From Streptomyces changanensis (GTDB lineage: Bacteria > Actinomycetota > Actinomycetes > Streptomycetales > Streptomycetaceae), in the NCBI RefSeq assembly GCF_024600715.1, contig NZ_CP102332.1:2976001-3040000 (forward strand): a DNA stretch of 64,000 nt. The letters run 5' to 3'. The notes under the pieces were generated by a model. The model saw nothing but the letters and a program-made list of their open reading frames with translations, was not told the DNA's origin and made no database searches. The position numbers and the translations under genes were made by a program. The stretch's first letter is position 1. The number at the start of each line of letters is the position of its first letter. This document shows positions 8,279 through 16,288 of this stretch, piece by piece.

Positions 8279-8514
8279 GCACCGACCTCAACTGGTTCAA
8301 GAGCAGCCACAGCGGCAGCCAGCAGGGTGAGTGCGTCGAAGTCGCCTTCAACTGGTTCAAGAGCAGCTACAGCAGCGACCAACAGGGTGACTGCGTCGAG
8401 GTCGCCGTCTGTCCGCACACCGTGCACGTGCGGGACTCGAAGGACGTCGCCCGCCCCGGGCTGGCTGTCGGGGCGGGCGCGTGGGACGTGTTCGTCAGGA
8501 CCCTGGCCCCGTGA
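8275..8514 (+). CDS. DUF397 protein with duplicated N-terminal motif
   Basis: A 79-residue protein overlapping the XRE gene by ATGA. Normal DUF397 proteins (about 60-65 residues) have one W-x-KSS-S...GxCVEVA motif followed by VHVRDSKD and the W-x-F end block. Here the first 20 residues of the motif are repeated: NWFKSSHSGSQQGECVEVAF then NWFKSSYSSDQQGDCVEVAV. These proteins are thought to be partners of the adjacent XRE regulator. The 3' end overlaps helR by 20 bases on the opposite strand. Confidence 0.88.
   Translation: MSTDLNWFKSSHSGSQQGECVEVAFNWFKSSYSSDQQGDCVEVAVCPHTVHVRDSKDVARPGLAVGAGAWDVFVRTLAP
8290..8409 (+). repeat. 60-bp in-frame tandem duplication inside the DUF397 gene
   Basis: Unit 1 is 8290-8349 and unit 2 is 8350-8409. 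Both begin AACTGGTTCAAGAGCAGC and are exactly 60 bases, so the frame is kept. They differ at a small number of positions, four of them changing the amino acid (H/Y, G/S, S/D, E/D), so the duplication is not brand new. Confidence 0.9.
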
Positions 8515-10648
8515 GGACGACGAGTTCCCGCGTCGCGCGCGTCATCGCGACGTAGCGGTCGACCGCTCCCTCGACGCCCTCGCCGAACTTCTCCGGGTCC
8601 ACGAGGACGACCAGGTCGAACTCCAGGCCCTTCGACAGCTCCGGCGTGAGCGACCGGACGCGGGGGCGGCCCCGGAACGTGGGGTCGCCGATGACGCAGG
8701 CGACCCCCTCGTCATGGGCGGCGAGCCACGCGTCGAGGATGCCGTCCCGGTCCGCGACGGAGCCGTGGACGACGGGGACGCCGCTGCTGCGGACGGAGGT
8801 CGGCACGTTGGCGTCGGGGAGCGCGGCCCGGATGACCGGCTCGGCCTCCGCCATGACCTCCTCCGGGGTGCGGTAGTTGACCGTGAGGGAGGCCACCTCG
8901 GCCCGGTCGAGGCCGACCCGCGCCAGCCGCTCCTGCCAGGTCTCCGTGAACCCGTGCCGGGCCTGGGCGCGGTCGCCGACGATGGTGAAGCTGCGGGACG
9001 GGCAGCGCAGGAGCAGCATCTGCCACTCCGCGTCGGTCAGCTCCTGCGCCTCGTCCACCACGACGTGCGCGAACGGCCCCGCGAGGACGTCCGGGTCGGC
9101 CGTGGGCAGCGCGGACTCGTCGACGAGGCTGTCGCGCAGGTCCTGGCCGTGCAGCATCGTCACCGCGCCCTCGCCGTCGTGGTCGGAGGCGATGACGTTG
9201 TCGATCACGTCGGCCATGCGGGCCCGCTGGGCGGCGACGTCCGCGTCGTGCCGGCGCTTGCGCAGGGACGCCTTGGGGTCGCCGAGCCGCTGCCGGGCGG
9301 CGTCCAGGAGCGGCAGGTCGGACACCGTCCACGCGTGGGCGTCCGCGCGCTGGAGCGCCCGCACCTCGTCGGGGCCCAGCCAGGGCGCGCACATCCGCAG
9401 GTACGCCGGTACGGTCCACAGGTCGCCGACGAGGTCGGCCGGCTCCAGCAGCGGCCAGGCGCGGTTCAACGCCCCGACCAGTTGCCGGTCGTGCCGCAGC
9501 GCCCTGCGGAACAGGTCGTCCGGTACCTCGGCGTCGAACTGGTCGCGGAGGATCGTGACCAGTTCGTCGAAGATCCGGTCGCGCGCCTCGTTGTGCGGGG
9601 TGCCGGGCTCGGGCGCGTCGAACGCCTCCGCCCAGTCGTCGGCCGACAGCCGGGCCTCGCCCCAGGGGGTGGTGACCGTCATGGCGTCCGTGGGCGGGGC
9701 CTCGTAGAACCGGACGGCCTTCTCGATCGCCCGGACCAGGGGCGCGGACGCCTTCAGCCGGGCCACGGCCGGGTCCGTCTCGACCGCCGCCGTGGCGCCC
9801 TCGGGGACGAGGTCGCGCAGGGTGCACGTCTGCACGCCCTCCTCGCCGAGGCTGGGCAGGACGTCCGCGACGTACGCGAGGTACGGCTCGTGCGGGCCGA
9901 CGAACAGCACCCCGCCCCGACGGTGGCCGAGGCGCGGGTCGGAGTACAGGAGGTACGCGGAGCGGTGCAGGGCGACGACGGTCTTGCCCGTACCGGGGCC
10001 GCCGTCCACGACGAGGGCGCCGCGGGAGCCCGCCCGGATGATGGCGTCCTGGTCGGACTGGATGGTGGCGAGGACGTCCCGCATCCGCTCCGACCGGTTG
10101 CCGCCCAGGCTGGCGATGAACGCCGACTGGTCGTCGAGCGCGGCGCCCCGCTCCAGCCCGTCGGCGGTGAACACCTCGTCCCAGTAGTCGCTGATCCGGC
10201 CGCGGGTCCAGCGGTAGCGGCGGCGGCTGACCAGACCCATCGGATGGGCGTGGGTCGCCGCGAAGAACGGCTCCGCCGCCGGGGAGCGCCAGTCGACCAG
10301 CAGCCGGCGCCCGTCGCCGTCGGTGAGGCCGAGCCGCCCGACGTACAGGGGCTCCGGCTCGCCCTCGACGACGACGTGGCCCAGGCACAGGTCGAGGCCG
10401 AAGCGGCGCAGGGCGCGCAGGCGCCCGGACAGCCGGTGCACCTCCACGTCCCGCTCCATCACCTCCCGCCCGATGCCGCCGGGTGCCCTCAGCGTGGCTT
10501 CGAGGCGGTCGGACACCTCGGCGATCGACTGTTCCAGGGCGGCCGCGATGGCCGCGAAGTGCTCCTCGTCGGCGGCGATGAGCGCCGGGTCCGCCTTCGC
10601 GGAGAGACGTTCCGGCAGAGCGAACGCGCTCGTGGTGGAAGGGGTCAC
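8495..10648 (-). CDS. helR: HelR, rifamycin-resistance RNA polymerase recycling ATPase
   Basis: A 717-residue superfamily-1 helicase-like motor of the HelD family. An N-terminal coiled coil (residues about 20-85) would reach into the RNA polymerase channels. It is followed by LLVDWRSPAAEPFFAATH, Walker A GGPGTGKT (216-223), Walker B in VVVDEAQELTDAEW, and motif VI in VAMTRATRELVVL. In Streptomyces, HelR displaces rifamycin from RNA polymerase and recycles stalled enzyme. The GTG start has GGAG 8 bases upstream. A perfect rifamycin-associated element lies 166 bases upstream, which supports the specific name HelR over generic HelD. The 3' end overlaps the DUF397 gene by 20 bases. Confidence 0.93.
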   Translation of the reverse strand: MTPSTTSAFALPERLSAKADPALIAADEEHFAAIAAALEQSIAEVSDRLEATLRAPGGIGREVMERDVEVHRLSGRLRALRRFGLDLCLGHVVVEGEPEPLYVGRLGLTDGDGRRLLVDWRSPAAEPFFAATHAHPMGLVSRRRYRWTRGRISDYWDEVFTADGLERGAALDDQSAFIASLGGNRSERMRDVLATIQSDQDAIIRAGSRGALVVDGGPGTGKTVVALHRSAYLLYSDPRLGHRRGGVLFVGPHEPYLAYVADVLPSLGEEGVQTCTLRDLVPEGATAAVETDPAVARLKASAPLVRAIEKAVRFYEAPPTDAMTVTTPWGEARLSADDWAEAFDAPEPGTPHNEARDRIFDELVTILRDQFDAEVPDDLFRRALRHDRQLVGALNRAWPLLEPADLVGDLWTVPAYLRMCAPWLGPDEVRALQRADAHAWTVSDLPLLDAARQRLGDPKASLRKRRHDADVAAQRARMADVIDNVIASDHDGEGAVTMLHGQDLRDSLVDESALPTADPDVLAGPFAHVVVDEAQELTDAEWQMLLLRCPSRSFTIVGDRAQARHGFTETWQERLARVGLDRAEVASLTVNYRTPEEVMAEAEPVIRAALPDANVPTSVRSSGVPVVHGSVADRDGILDAWLAAHDEGVACVIGDPTFRGRPRVRSLTPELSKGLEFDLVVLVDPEKFGEGVEGAVDRYVAMTRATRELVVLTGPGS

Positions 10649-10813
10649 GTCAGCGGCTCCGTTCCTGCGTCGTGGCCGCGGAGACCCGCGGTGCGGCCCC
10701 CCGCGCCGGTCCTACGTCCCCGCACGCCCCGTGAAACGACAAAAGCAAACGCACTTAGTGAATCTCCCATTTCCCCAGCATCCGGCCTAGGCCAGCGATT
10801 CTGCGCCACGGAG

Positions 10814-10833
10814 GGGGCCTTGCCGCAAGCCCC
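10814..10833 (-). promoter_or_regulatory. Rifamycin-associated element (RAE) of helR
   Basis: Read on the minus strand this is GGGGCTTGCGGCAAGGCCCC, the inverted repeat I know as the RAE consensus, which makes rifamycin-inactivating genes and helR inducible by rifamycins. It sits 166 bases upstream of the helR GTG. TTGCGG inside it and CAGAAT at 10803-10798 could act as -35 and -10 with a 19-base spacer, which would place the operator on the promoter; that pairing is inference. Confidence 0.93.
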
Positions 10834-11462
10834 CCGGTGCGCTATACGTTGAGAGTGCCGGAGAGTGTGGTCTGTCTCCTCCACCGTCACCTCGCGGTCT
10901 CCCGCCCCCTCCCTCCTCCGCGACGCGGAGTTCTTCGCCGCCTCCGGGCGCAGGCCCCCTTCCCGCCCCGCCCCGGCGCCCACGCGCCGGAGCCGGCCCC
11001 GGAGTCCCGGACCGCGTCCCGCCCGGGGTCCGCGTCCCGCCCGGACCGCTTCCCGGACCGCGTACGGCCCGCAGGGCGGGCGGCGGGCATCGTGCTTTCC
11101 GCAGGTCGCGTGGTGCCGGAGCCCCCGTGCGCCCGGGAGGAACCGCCCGACGGGTCCGTGCTGCGCAGCCGACGACACGCGGACGCACCGCCCCCAGCAC
11201 GTGCCGGACCGATCGGTCACCCACGTGTCCGCCAACGGCGACATGGTGGAGGTCGACACGCGGAGCATCCCCGGGCCGGGGGCGGCGCCCCGGCCCGTGC
11301 CCGCGTTCACCACCGAGCAGCCGAAGGCTCCCGCCACGTCGCCCCGTTGGCGCGCGGCACTCGACGCGCTGCCCGCCGCCCCCGACGAGGGCGGGTCGGC
11401 CTCCGAGCGAGGAAGCCGCGGCGGGCTCCGGCCACCGGTACGCCCCACGGGCCGGGGCGTTC
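10834..11462. other. Intergenic region between RAE and the monooxygenase-like gene
   Basis: About 630 bases with no convincing gene. A plus-strand frame around 11200-11420 (HVSANGDMVEVDTRS, then PAFTTEQPKAPATSP) has gene-like codon use but no recognisable family, no clear ribosome binding site and no clean end before the next gene. It could be a decayed coding sequence. CTATACGTT at 10841 is a rare AT-rich spot that may belong to a promoter. Confidence 0.4.
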
Positions 11463-11885
11463 TCAGGCGCCGGGGGTCGTGTCCGTGGGTCCGGTCGTGG
11501 GCGGGAGGCGGAGGAAGCCGGTGGCGCGGGGGGTGAAGGTGAGCTCGCAGTCCTCGCCCACCCCCGACCGCACGCCCTCCGCCACGTCCGCGTCGGGTGT
11601 GCCGAAGACCTCGAAGCGCTCCACCCGGCAGTGCTCCATCACGTCCTTGATGTACGGGTCCGCGAGCCGCCAGTGGGTGCGGACCGCTTCGGAGTCCCGG
11701 TACAGCTGGAAGCTGTGCGCGAGCAGCCGCTCCTCGTCCACGAACGTCTGCACCATCACCTGCGGCCCGTGCTCCCGCGCGAAGGCCACCGCACGGTCGA
11801 TCGCGTCACGGAAGTCCTCCAGGTGGCCGTCGGTGACCCGCATGGTGTTGTGGAACAGCAGGGTCGTGTCGTCGTGTGTCGTCAT
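11463..11885 (-). CDS. Antibiotic-biosynthesis-monooxygenase-fold protein
   Basis: A 140-residue protein from MTTHDDTTLLFHNTMRVTDG. The pattern LEDFRDAIDRAVAFAREHGP, VQTFVDEERLLAHSFQLYRD, then WRLADPYIKDVMEHC fits a dimeric alpha-beta barrel of the ABM/quinol monooxygenase type. Such proteins oxidise quinones or act as small-molecule chaperones; the substrate here is unknown. It is the last gene of the putative N-acetylmuramate operon, 33 bases after the EIIBC gene, though a role in amino-sugar use is not evident from sequence. The C-terminal tail (TTGPTDTTPGA) is likely disordered. Confidence 0.7.
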   Translation of the reverse strand: MTTHDDTTLLFHNTMRVTDGHLEDFRDAIDRAVAFAREHGPQVMVQTFVDEERLLAHSFQLYRDSEAVRTHWRLADPYIKDVMEHCRVERFEVFGTPDADVAEGVRSGVGEDCELTFTPRATGFLRLPPTTGPTDTTPGA

Positions 11886-11918
11886 GACCCGAGCCTGCTT
11901 CCTCAAGTGGACTTGAGG

Positions 11919-13451
11919 TCAAGGCGTGGAGGGCGGCCCGGTGATCGGCGGCTCGGTCGCGGTGATCCCGCGCAGGCCGAAGAAGTACGTCGCGACAAAA
12001 CCGGCCGCGTATCCGGCGAGCAGGCCCGCCGCGTAGACGGTGACCGTCCGCAGCAGGCCGCCCGCCCCGTCCAGCAGCGGGAACAGCGCCCACCCGGACG
12101 GGCCGATCGCCGTCGAGCCGACCGTGTCGCCCCACATCCCGAACAGGCCCACCACTCCCCCGCCGAACGCCCCGCCCACACACGCCGTCACGAACGGGCG
12201 GCCCAGCGGCAGCGTCACGCCGTAGATCAGCGGCTCGCCCACGCCGAGCAGACCCGCGGGGAGCGCGGAGCGGATCGTGCGGCGCAGGGCCGTGTCGCGG
12301 CGCAGGCGTACGTACACGGCGAGGGACGCGCCGACCTGCCCGGCGCCCGCCATCGCCAGGATCGGCAGGAGCACCGTGTGACCCTGCTGCTCGATGAGCG
12401 TGGCGTGCAGCGGGATCAGCGCCTGGTGCAGGCCCAGCATCACCAGCGGCAGGAACAGCCCGCCCAGCAGGAACCCGGCCGCCGCGCCGCCGTGCGCCAG
12501 CAGCCGGTCGGCGGCCGTGCCGATGGCCGCCGCCACCTCGCCGGCCGCGTACATCAGCCCGTACACCGTCGCGAGGCCCGCGACGAGGACCGTCAGCGTC
12601 GGCGTGACCAGCACGTCGAGGGCCTCCGGGACCCTGCGGCGACACCACTTCTCGACGCGCGTCGCGAGGAACGCCGCCGCCAGCGCGCCGAGGACGCCGC
12701 CCTGGCCGGGCGACAGCTGCTGCCCGAACACCTCGACGCGGGACACCCCCGCGTACACGACGATCGCGGCGACGGCCCCACCGAGGACGGGCGTCCCGCC
12801 GAACTCCTGCGCCGTGTTGTAGCCGACGAACACCGCGATCAGCGCCATGAAGCCGGAAGCGATCACGGTGAGGGCGGGGGTGAGGGCGGGCAGCGCGCCG
12901 AGGTTGACGAGGAGGCCGTTCAGTCCGGCGATGATCCCGCAGCCGATGAGGGCGGGGATCAGGGGGACGAAGACGTTCGCGACGCGGCGCAGGAGCCGGC
13001 GCACCGGGCGCCGCCCGCCCGGACCGCCGGGACCGCCGGAGCCCGAGCCGGCCGGACCGGGGCCCGGGCCGCCGGGGCCCGAGCCGGCGGTCCCGGGGCC
13101 GGCGGTCCCGGGGCCCGGGCCGTGGGCGGTGACGGCGGCCGCGCCGCCGGGGCCGCCGGGCGGGGCGGTGGCCGCCGGGGCGACCAGCGCCGCGAACTCC
13201 GGGGTGACCCGCGCGACCGCGCCCGGGCCGAGGACGATCTGGTACGTACCGTCGTCCTCGACCACGCCCAGCACGGCGGGCAGGGCCCGCAGCTCCGCCT
13301 CCCGTACGAGGGAGCGGTCGCGCAGGGTGAGGCGCAGACGGGTCATGCAGTGGGCGACGGACGCGACGTTCGGCGCGCCGCCGACCAGGGGGAGGAGGGC
13401 CGCCGCCGTGGACCGGTGGTCCGGGGGGCGGGGTTCTTCGGTCGTCGTCAT
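11919..13451 (-). CDS. PTS EIIB-EIIC permease, probably N-acetylmuramic acid
   Basis: A 510-residue sugar permease. Residues about 15-90 are the EIIB domain with the phosphorylated cysteine in VAHCMTRLRL (Cys35). A Gly/Pro-rich linker (about 100-150) leads to an EIIC domain with some ten membrane spans, including GLHQALIPLHATLIEQQG and GVGEPLIYGVTLPLGRPF with the conserved GEPLIYG loop. No EIIA domain is present, so a separate EIIA such as Crr must supply the phosphate. The glucose-family domain order and its place after murQ point to a MurP-like importer making MurNAc 6-phosphate. It starts 54 bases after murQ. Confidence 0.85.
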   Translation of the reverse strand: MTTTEEPRPPDHRSTAAALLPLVGGAPNVASVAHCMTRLRLTLRDRSLVREAELRALPAVLGVVEDDGTYQIVLGPGAVARVTPEFAALVAPAATAPPGGPGGAAAVTAHGPGPGTAGPGTAGSGPGGPGPGPAGSGSGGPGGPGGRRPVRRLLRRVANVFVPLIPALIGCGIIAGLNGLLVNLGALPALTPALTVIASGFMALIAVFVGYNTAQEFGGTPVLGGAVAAIVVYAGVSRVEVFGQQLSPGQGGVLGALAAAFLATRVEKWCRRRVPEALDVLVTPTLTVLVAGLATVYGLMYAAGEVAAAIGTAADRLLAHGGAAAGFLLGGLFLPLVMLGLHQALIPLHATLIEQQGHTVLLPILAMAGAGQVGASLAVYVRLRRDTALRRTIRSALPAGLLGVGEPLIYGVTLPLGRPFVTACVGGAFGGGVVGLFGMWGDTVGSTAIGPSGWALFPLLDGAGGLLRTVTVYAAGLLAGYAAGFVATYFFGLRGITATEPPITGPPSTP

Positions 13452-13505
13452 GGGGGCCTCGCCGTGCGGGGGGTGTCCGGGGGGCCGCCGGGTGCTCGGT
13501 CGGGG

Positions 13506-14600
13506 TCAGGGGACCGCCGAGAGCGCGGCGCGCAGGTGACCGTGGTGCTCCGCGAGGAGGCGGGCGGCGGTCGGGGCGTCCACCCCGCCCAGCAGGACGA
13601 GGATCGCGTGCTTCACCTCGCCGCCCGTCGCCTCCAGGGCCGCCGCTATCTCCCCGTCGGACGCGCCGGTCGCCTGCGCGACGATGCGGTGCGAGCGGGC
13701 GCGCAGCTTGTCGTTGGTCGCGCGCACGTCGACCATCAGGTTCCCGTACGTCTTGCCGAGCCGGATCATCGTGATCGTCGAGAGCATGTTGAGGACGAGC
13801 TTCTGCGCCGTGCCGGACTTCAGCCGCGTCGAACCGGTGATGAACTCCGGCCCCACCACCACCTCGATAGCGTGGTCCGCCGCCGCGGCCAGGGCACTGC
13901 CCGTGTTGCAGGCCACGCCGACCGTCAGGGCTCCCGCGTCCCGCGCGTACTCCACGGCGCCCACCGCGTACGGGGTGCGGCCCGACGCCGAGACGCCGAC
14001 GACCGTGTCGTCCGGGCACAGGTCGAGGGCCTTCAGGTCGTCGTGGGCGAGGGACGCCGCGTCCTCCGCGCCCTCCACCGAGCGGACCAGCGCCTCGGGG
14101 CCGCCCGCGATCAGCCCCACGACCTGCGACGGGTCGGCGTTGAAGGTGGGCGGGCACTCGCTGGCGTCCAGCACGCCGAGCCGGCCCGCCGTGCCCGCGC
14201 CCGCGTAGACGAGGCGGCCGCCGCGCGCCATGCGGGCGGCGATGGCGTCGACGGCGGCGGCGATCCGCGGCAACTGCCCGGTCACCGCCGCCGGGACGGC
14301 CCGGTCGCCGTCGTTCATGGCGCGGGCGATGTCCAGGGTGGAGCGCGTGTCGACGTCCGCCAGGTCGGGGCGGAACTCCTCGGTGGTGAGCGTGCCCAGC
14401 TGCGTACGGAGGGAGGCGGGGGCCGGGGCGGCGGCCGGCCCTTCCGGGGCGGCGGACGGGTCCTCCGGGGCGGCGGCCGGGGCGTGGCCGAGGCCGGTGG
14501 CCGTGGTCCGGGTGGCGGGGCCGGTGGCCGGGGTCCGGGTGGCGGGGCCGGTGGCCGGGGTCCGGGTGGCGGGGCCGGTGGCCGGGGCGGGGTCGTTCAT
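13506..14600 (-). CDS. murQ: N-acetylmuramic acid 6-phosphate etherase
   Basis: A 364-residue protein that cleaves the lactyl ether of MurNAc 6-phosphate to give GlcNAc 6-phosphate and lactate during wall recycling. The MurQ body starts near residue 62 (LGTLTTEEFRPDLADVDTRS) and shows the SIS sugar-phosphate fold: GRLVYAGAGTAGRLGVLDASECPPTF, GVSASGRTPYAVGAVEYA, and the signature KSGTAQKLVLNMLST. The usual length is about 300, so the first 60 residues are an extra Pro/Ala/Thr-rich tail containing three copies of ATGPATRTP. GGAG precedes the ATG. It lies 18 bases after the regulator and upstream of the permease. Confidence 0.95.
   Translation of the reverse strand: MNDPAPATGPATRTPATGPATRTPATGPATRTTATGLGHAPAAAPEDPSAAPEGPAAAPAPASLRTQLGTLTTEEFRPDLADVDTRSTLDIARAMNDGDRAVPAAVTGQLPRIAAAVDAIAARMARGGRLVYAGAGTAGRLGVLDASECPPTFNADPSQVVGLIAGGPEALVRSVEGAEDAASLAHDDLKALDLCPDDTVVGVSASGRTPYAVGAVEYARDAGALTVGVACNTGSALAAAADHAIEVVVGPEFITGSTRLKSGTAQKLVLNMLSTITMIRLGKTYGNLMVDVRATNDKLRARSHRIVAQATGASDGEIAAALEATGGEVKHAILVLLGGVDAPTAARLLAEHHGHLRAALSAVP
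14502..14582 (-). repeat. 27-bp tandem repeat x3 in the murQ 5' end
   Basis: Three in-frame 27-base units encode ATGPATRTP, ATGPATRTP and ATGPATRTT. They form a disordered N-terminal tail not seen in typical MurQ proteins. Copy number could vary between strains. Confidence 0.9.
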
Positions 14601-14618
14601 GCGCGGCTCTCCGGTGCG

Positions 14619-15602
14619 TCAGCGGGTGGACGGGCGCGGGCGCGGCGCCCTGCGGTGGGCCAGCGCCTCGTACGACGCGGACAGCGCGGGCGCGGCCGTC
14701 GCGTACGTGCGCTGCGTGACCCCGGTGAACAGGCAGTCCACCACCAGCAGCTGGCTCGTGCGGGACGACATGGCCGCCGGGCGCAGCTCCGTCTCGCGGG
14801 CGGTGGACGTCGTGAGGACGTGGTCGGCGTACTGGGCGACCGGCCCGTCCGGGCGGCCCGTGATCGCCACGGTCGTCGCGCCCCGCTCGAAGGCGACCCG
14901 CAGCGGCTCGATGACGTCCGCGGTGGCGCCGGAGTGCGTGACCGCGACGGCCACGTCGCCCGAGCCGAGCTGCACGGCGCCGGTCACCGCCACGTGCGGG
15001 TCGTGGTGGGCGTGCGCGACCAGGCCGATGCGCAGCAGCTTCTGCGCCAGGTCCTGCGCGACCAGCCCGGAGGCGCCGATGCCGTACACGTCCGTGCGGC
15101 GGGCGTCCGCGAGGGCCTGGACCGCCGCGGCCAGCTGGACGGTGTCCAGGGCGGCCGCCGTGTCGGCGAGCGTCTGCTGCTCGTCGCGGGCGAGCTTGGC
15201 GACGACCGCCTCGATCGGGTCGTCGACCGCGATGTCGGAGGTGACCGCCGGTGAGCGGCCCGAGGTGCGCTGCGCAGCCAGCCCGGCCAGCGCCAGCCGC
15301 AGGTCGCGGTAGCCGGGGTAGCCGAGGAGGCGGGCGGTGCGCACGACGGTCGCCTCGCTCGTACCGGTCAGCTCCGCCAGACCGGTGACCGTGAGGGCCG
15401 CGCAGCCGGCCGGGTCGGCGGCGACCGCCTCCGCGACGCGCAGCATCGACCGGGTCATCGACGGGGCCAGGGTGCGCACCTTCGCGGCGAGCGGATCCGC
15501 GGCGGCGCCCACGACCGGGCCTCCGCCCGCGTCCGCGCGCGGGCCGCCCCGGTCCGGCGGGCCCACCCGGGCGGTGAAAGTTTCCTTCACTTCGTCGATC
15601 AC
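14619..15602 (-). CDS. RpiR/MurR-family transcriptional regulator
   Basis: A 327-residue regulator from GTG (VIDEVKETFTARVG). The N-terminal RpiR helix-turn-helix reads APSMTRSMLRVAEAVAADP, then LAELTGTSEATVVRTARLLG. The C-terminal SIS domain (DVYGIGASGLVAQDLAQKLL, AVTHSGATADVIEPLRVAFE) should sense a sugar phosphate, most likely MurNAc 6-phosphate or GlcNAc 6-phosphate given the genes that follow. It is first in the operon with murQ, EIIBC and the monooxygenase-like gene. Two inverted repeats flank its start codon, which suggests autoregulation. Confidence 0.9.
   Translation of the reverse strand: MIDEVKETFTARVGPPDRGGPRADAGGGPVVGAAADPLAAKVRTLAPSMTRSMLRVAEAVAADPAGCAALTVTGLAELTGTSEATVVRTARLLGYPGYRDLRLALAGLAAQRTSGRSPAVTSDIAVDDPIEAVVAKLARDEQQTLADTAAALDTVQLAAAVQALADARRTDVYGIGASGLVAQDLAQKLLRIGLVAHAHHDPHVAVTGAVQLGSGDVAVAVTHSGATADVIEPLRVAFERGATTVAITGRPDGPVAQYADHVLTTSTARETELRPAAMSSRTSQLLVVDCLFTGVTQRTYATAAPALSASYEALAHRRAPRPRPSTR
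15574..15590. promoter_or_regulatory. Putative RpiR-type operator inside the regulator gene
   Basis: GTGAA, a 7-base centre and TTCAC form an inverted repeat within codons 5-10 of the regulator gene. Its half-sites resemble the TGAAA/TTTCA arms of RpiR-family operators and of the second site 31 bases away (centre to centre). Confidence 0.5.
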
Positions 15603-15604
15603 CT

Positions 15605-15621
15605 CTGAAACGTATTTTCAG
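15605..15621. promoter_or_regulatory. Putative RpiR-type operator at the regulator start
   Basis: CTGAAA-CGTAT-TTTCAG is a perfect 6-base inverted repeat with an AT-rich centre, ending 2 bases before the regulator GTG. Repressor bound here would block transcription or the ribosome binding site. It also lies 39 bases upstream of the divergent small gene. Confidence 0.65.
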
Positions 15622-15659
15622 TGATGGTGGCCGTCAACCCCGCGCGTCAGAATGGCTGC

Positions 15660-16016
15660 ATGAACGAACCGGACCGGCTGGAACAGGCACTGCACGCCGC
15701 CCGCGCGCTCGTCCTCGCCGACCTCGCCGCCCGGGACGTCGCCCAGGCCGAGGTCGTGTCCATGGTCGAGGACGCCGTCACGCACCGCCGCTGGTGGGTC
15801 GGGCAGTGGCCGGAGGGCATGGGGTACCTCTCCGGGCTGGTCGCCCAGGACGTGCAGGACGCGCTGCTGGAGCGGTACGGACGCTGGCCGCTGTGCCCCG
15901 TCTGCGACTCGGGCGACCCGCACGCCCTCCACGTGGAACCGGAGCTGGGCCCCGACCCGCACTGGGTGTGCGGCCGGGCCGGCGTGGTCGTCGCCCCCGT
16001 GGGAGGCCTGACGTGA
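15660..16016 (+). CDS. Conserved hypothetical protein with a Cys/His metal-site motif
   Basis: A 118-residue protein from MNEPDRLEQALHAARALVLA. The first two thirds are helical (AARDVAQAEVVSMVEDAV, VAQDVQDALLERYG). The C-terminal end has CPVCDSGDPHALHVEPELG followed by WVCGRAG, a C-x2-C...H...C arrangement that could hold zinc. Function unknown. It overlaps the DUF4031 gene by GTGA, so the two are co-translated. An upstream start at 15621 would place the operator inside the gene and was rejected. Confidence 0.75.
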   Translation: MNEPDRLEQALHAARALVLADLAARDVAQAEVVSMVEDAVTHRRWWVGQWPEGMGYLSGLVAQDVQDALLERYGRWPLCPVCDSGDPHALHVEPELGPDPHWVCGRAGVVVAPVGGLT

Positions 16017-16288
16017 CGCTCTACATCGACCCGCCGACCTGGCCCGGCCACGGCCGCCTGTGGTCGCACCTGATCAGCGACACGTCCTTCGACGAGCTGC
16101 ACACGGCGGCCGCCGCGATCGGCGCGCCACCGCGCGCCTTCGACGGCGACCACTACGACATCCCCGCGGACCGCTACGCCGACGCCGTGGCGGCCGGGGC
16201 GGTGGAGGTCGGCCCCAAGGAGATCGTGCGGCTCCTCAGGGCCGCCGGGCTGCGCCGCCCGAAGCACCTCCGGACGCCTTCGCCGTGA
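16013..16288 (+). CDS. DUF4031 domain protein
   Basis: A 91-residue protein starting with GTG inside the stop of the previous gene. It begins MTLYIDPPTWPGHGRLWSHL and continues DGDHYDIPADRYADAVAAGA and EIVRLLRAAGLRRP, which is the DUF4031 pattern. The family is small, soluble and without a known role. The last 53 bases overlap the convergent MFS pump gene. Confidence 0.85.
   Translation: MTLYIDPPTWPGHGRLWSHLISDTSFDELHTAAAAIGAPPRAFDGDHYDIPADRYADAVAAGAVEVGPKEIVRLLRAAGLRRPKHLRTPSP

Noticed and set aside
8327..10852. An 841-codon plus-strand frame opposite helR
   Set aside because: Composition is that of a shadow frame, and helR is unmistakable on the other strand.
11919..13451. Glucose- or GlcNAc-specific PTS permease
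   Set aside because: The EIIBC layout fits several sugars, but the location directly after murQ and a MurR-type regulator favours MurNAc.
11127..15254. A 1375-codon open frame on the plus strand
   Set aside because: It lies opposite the mur operon and is rich in Arg/Gly/Ala; it is the reverse-frame shadow of high-GC genes with clear families.
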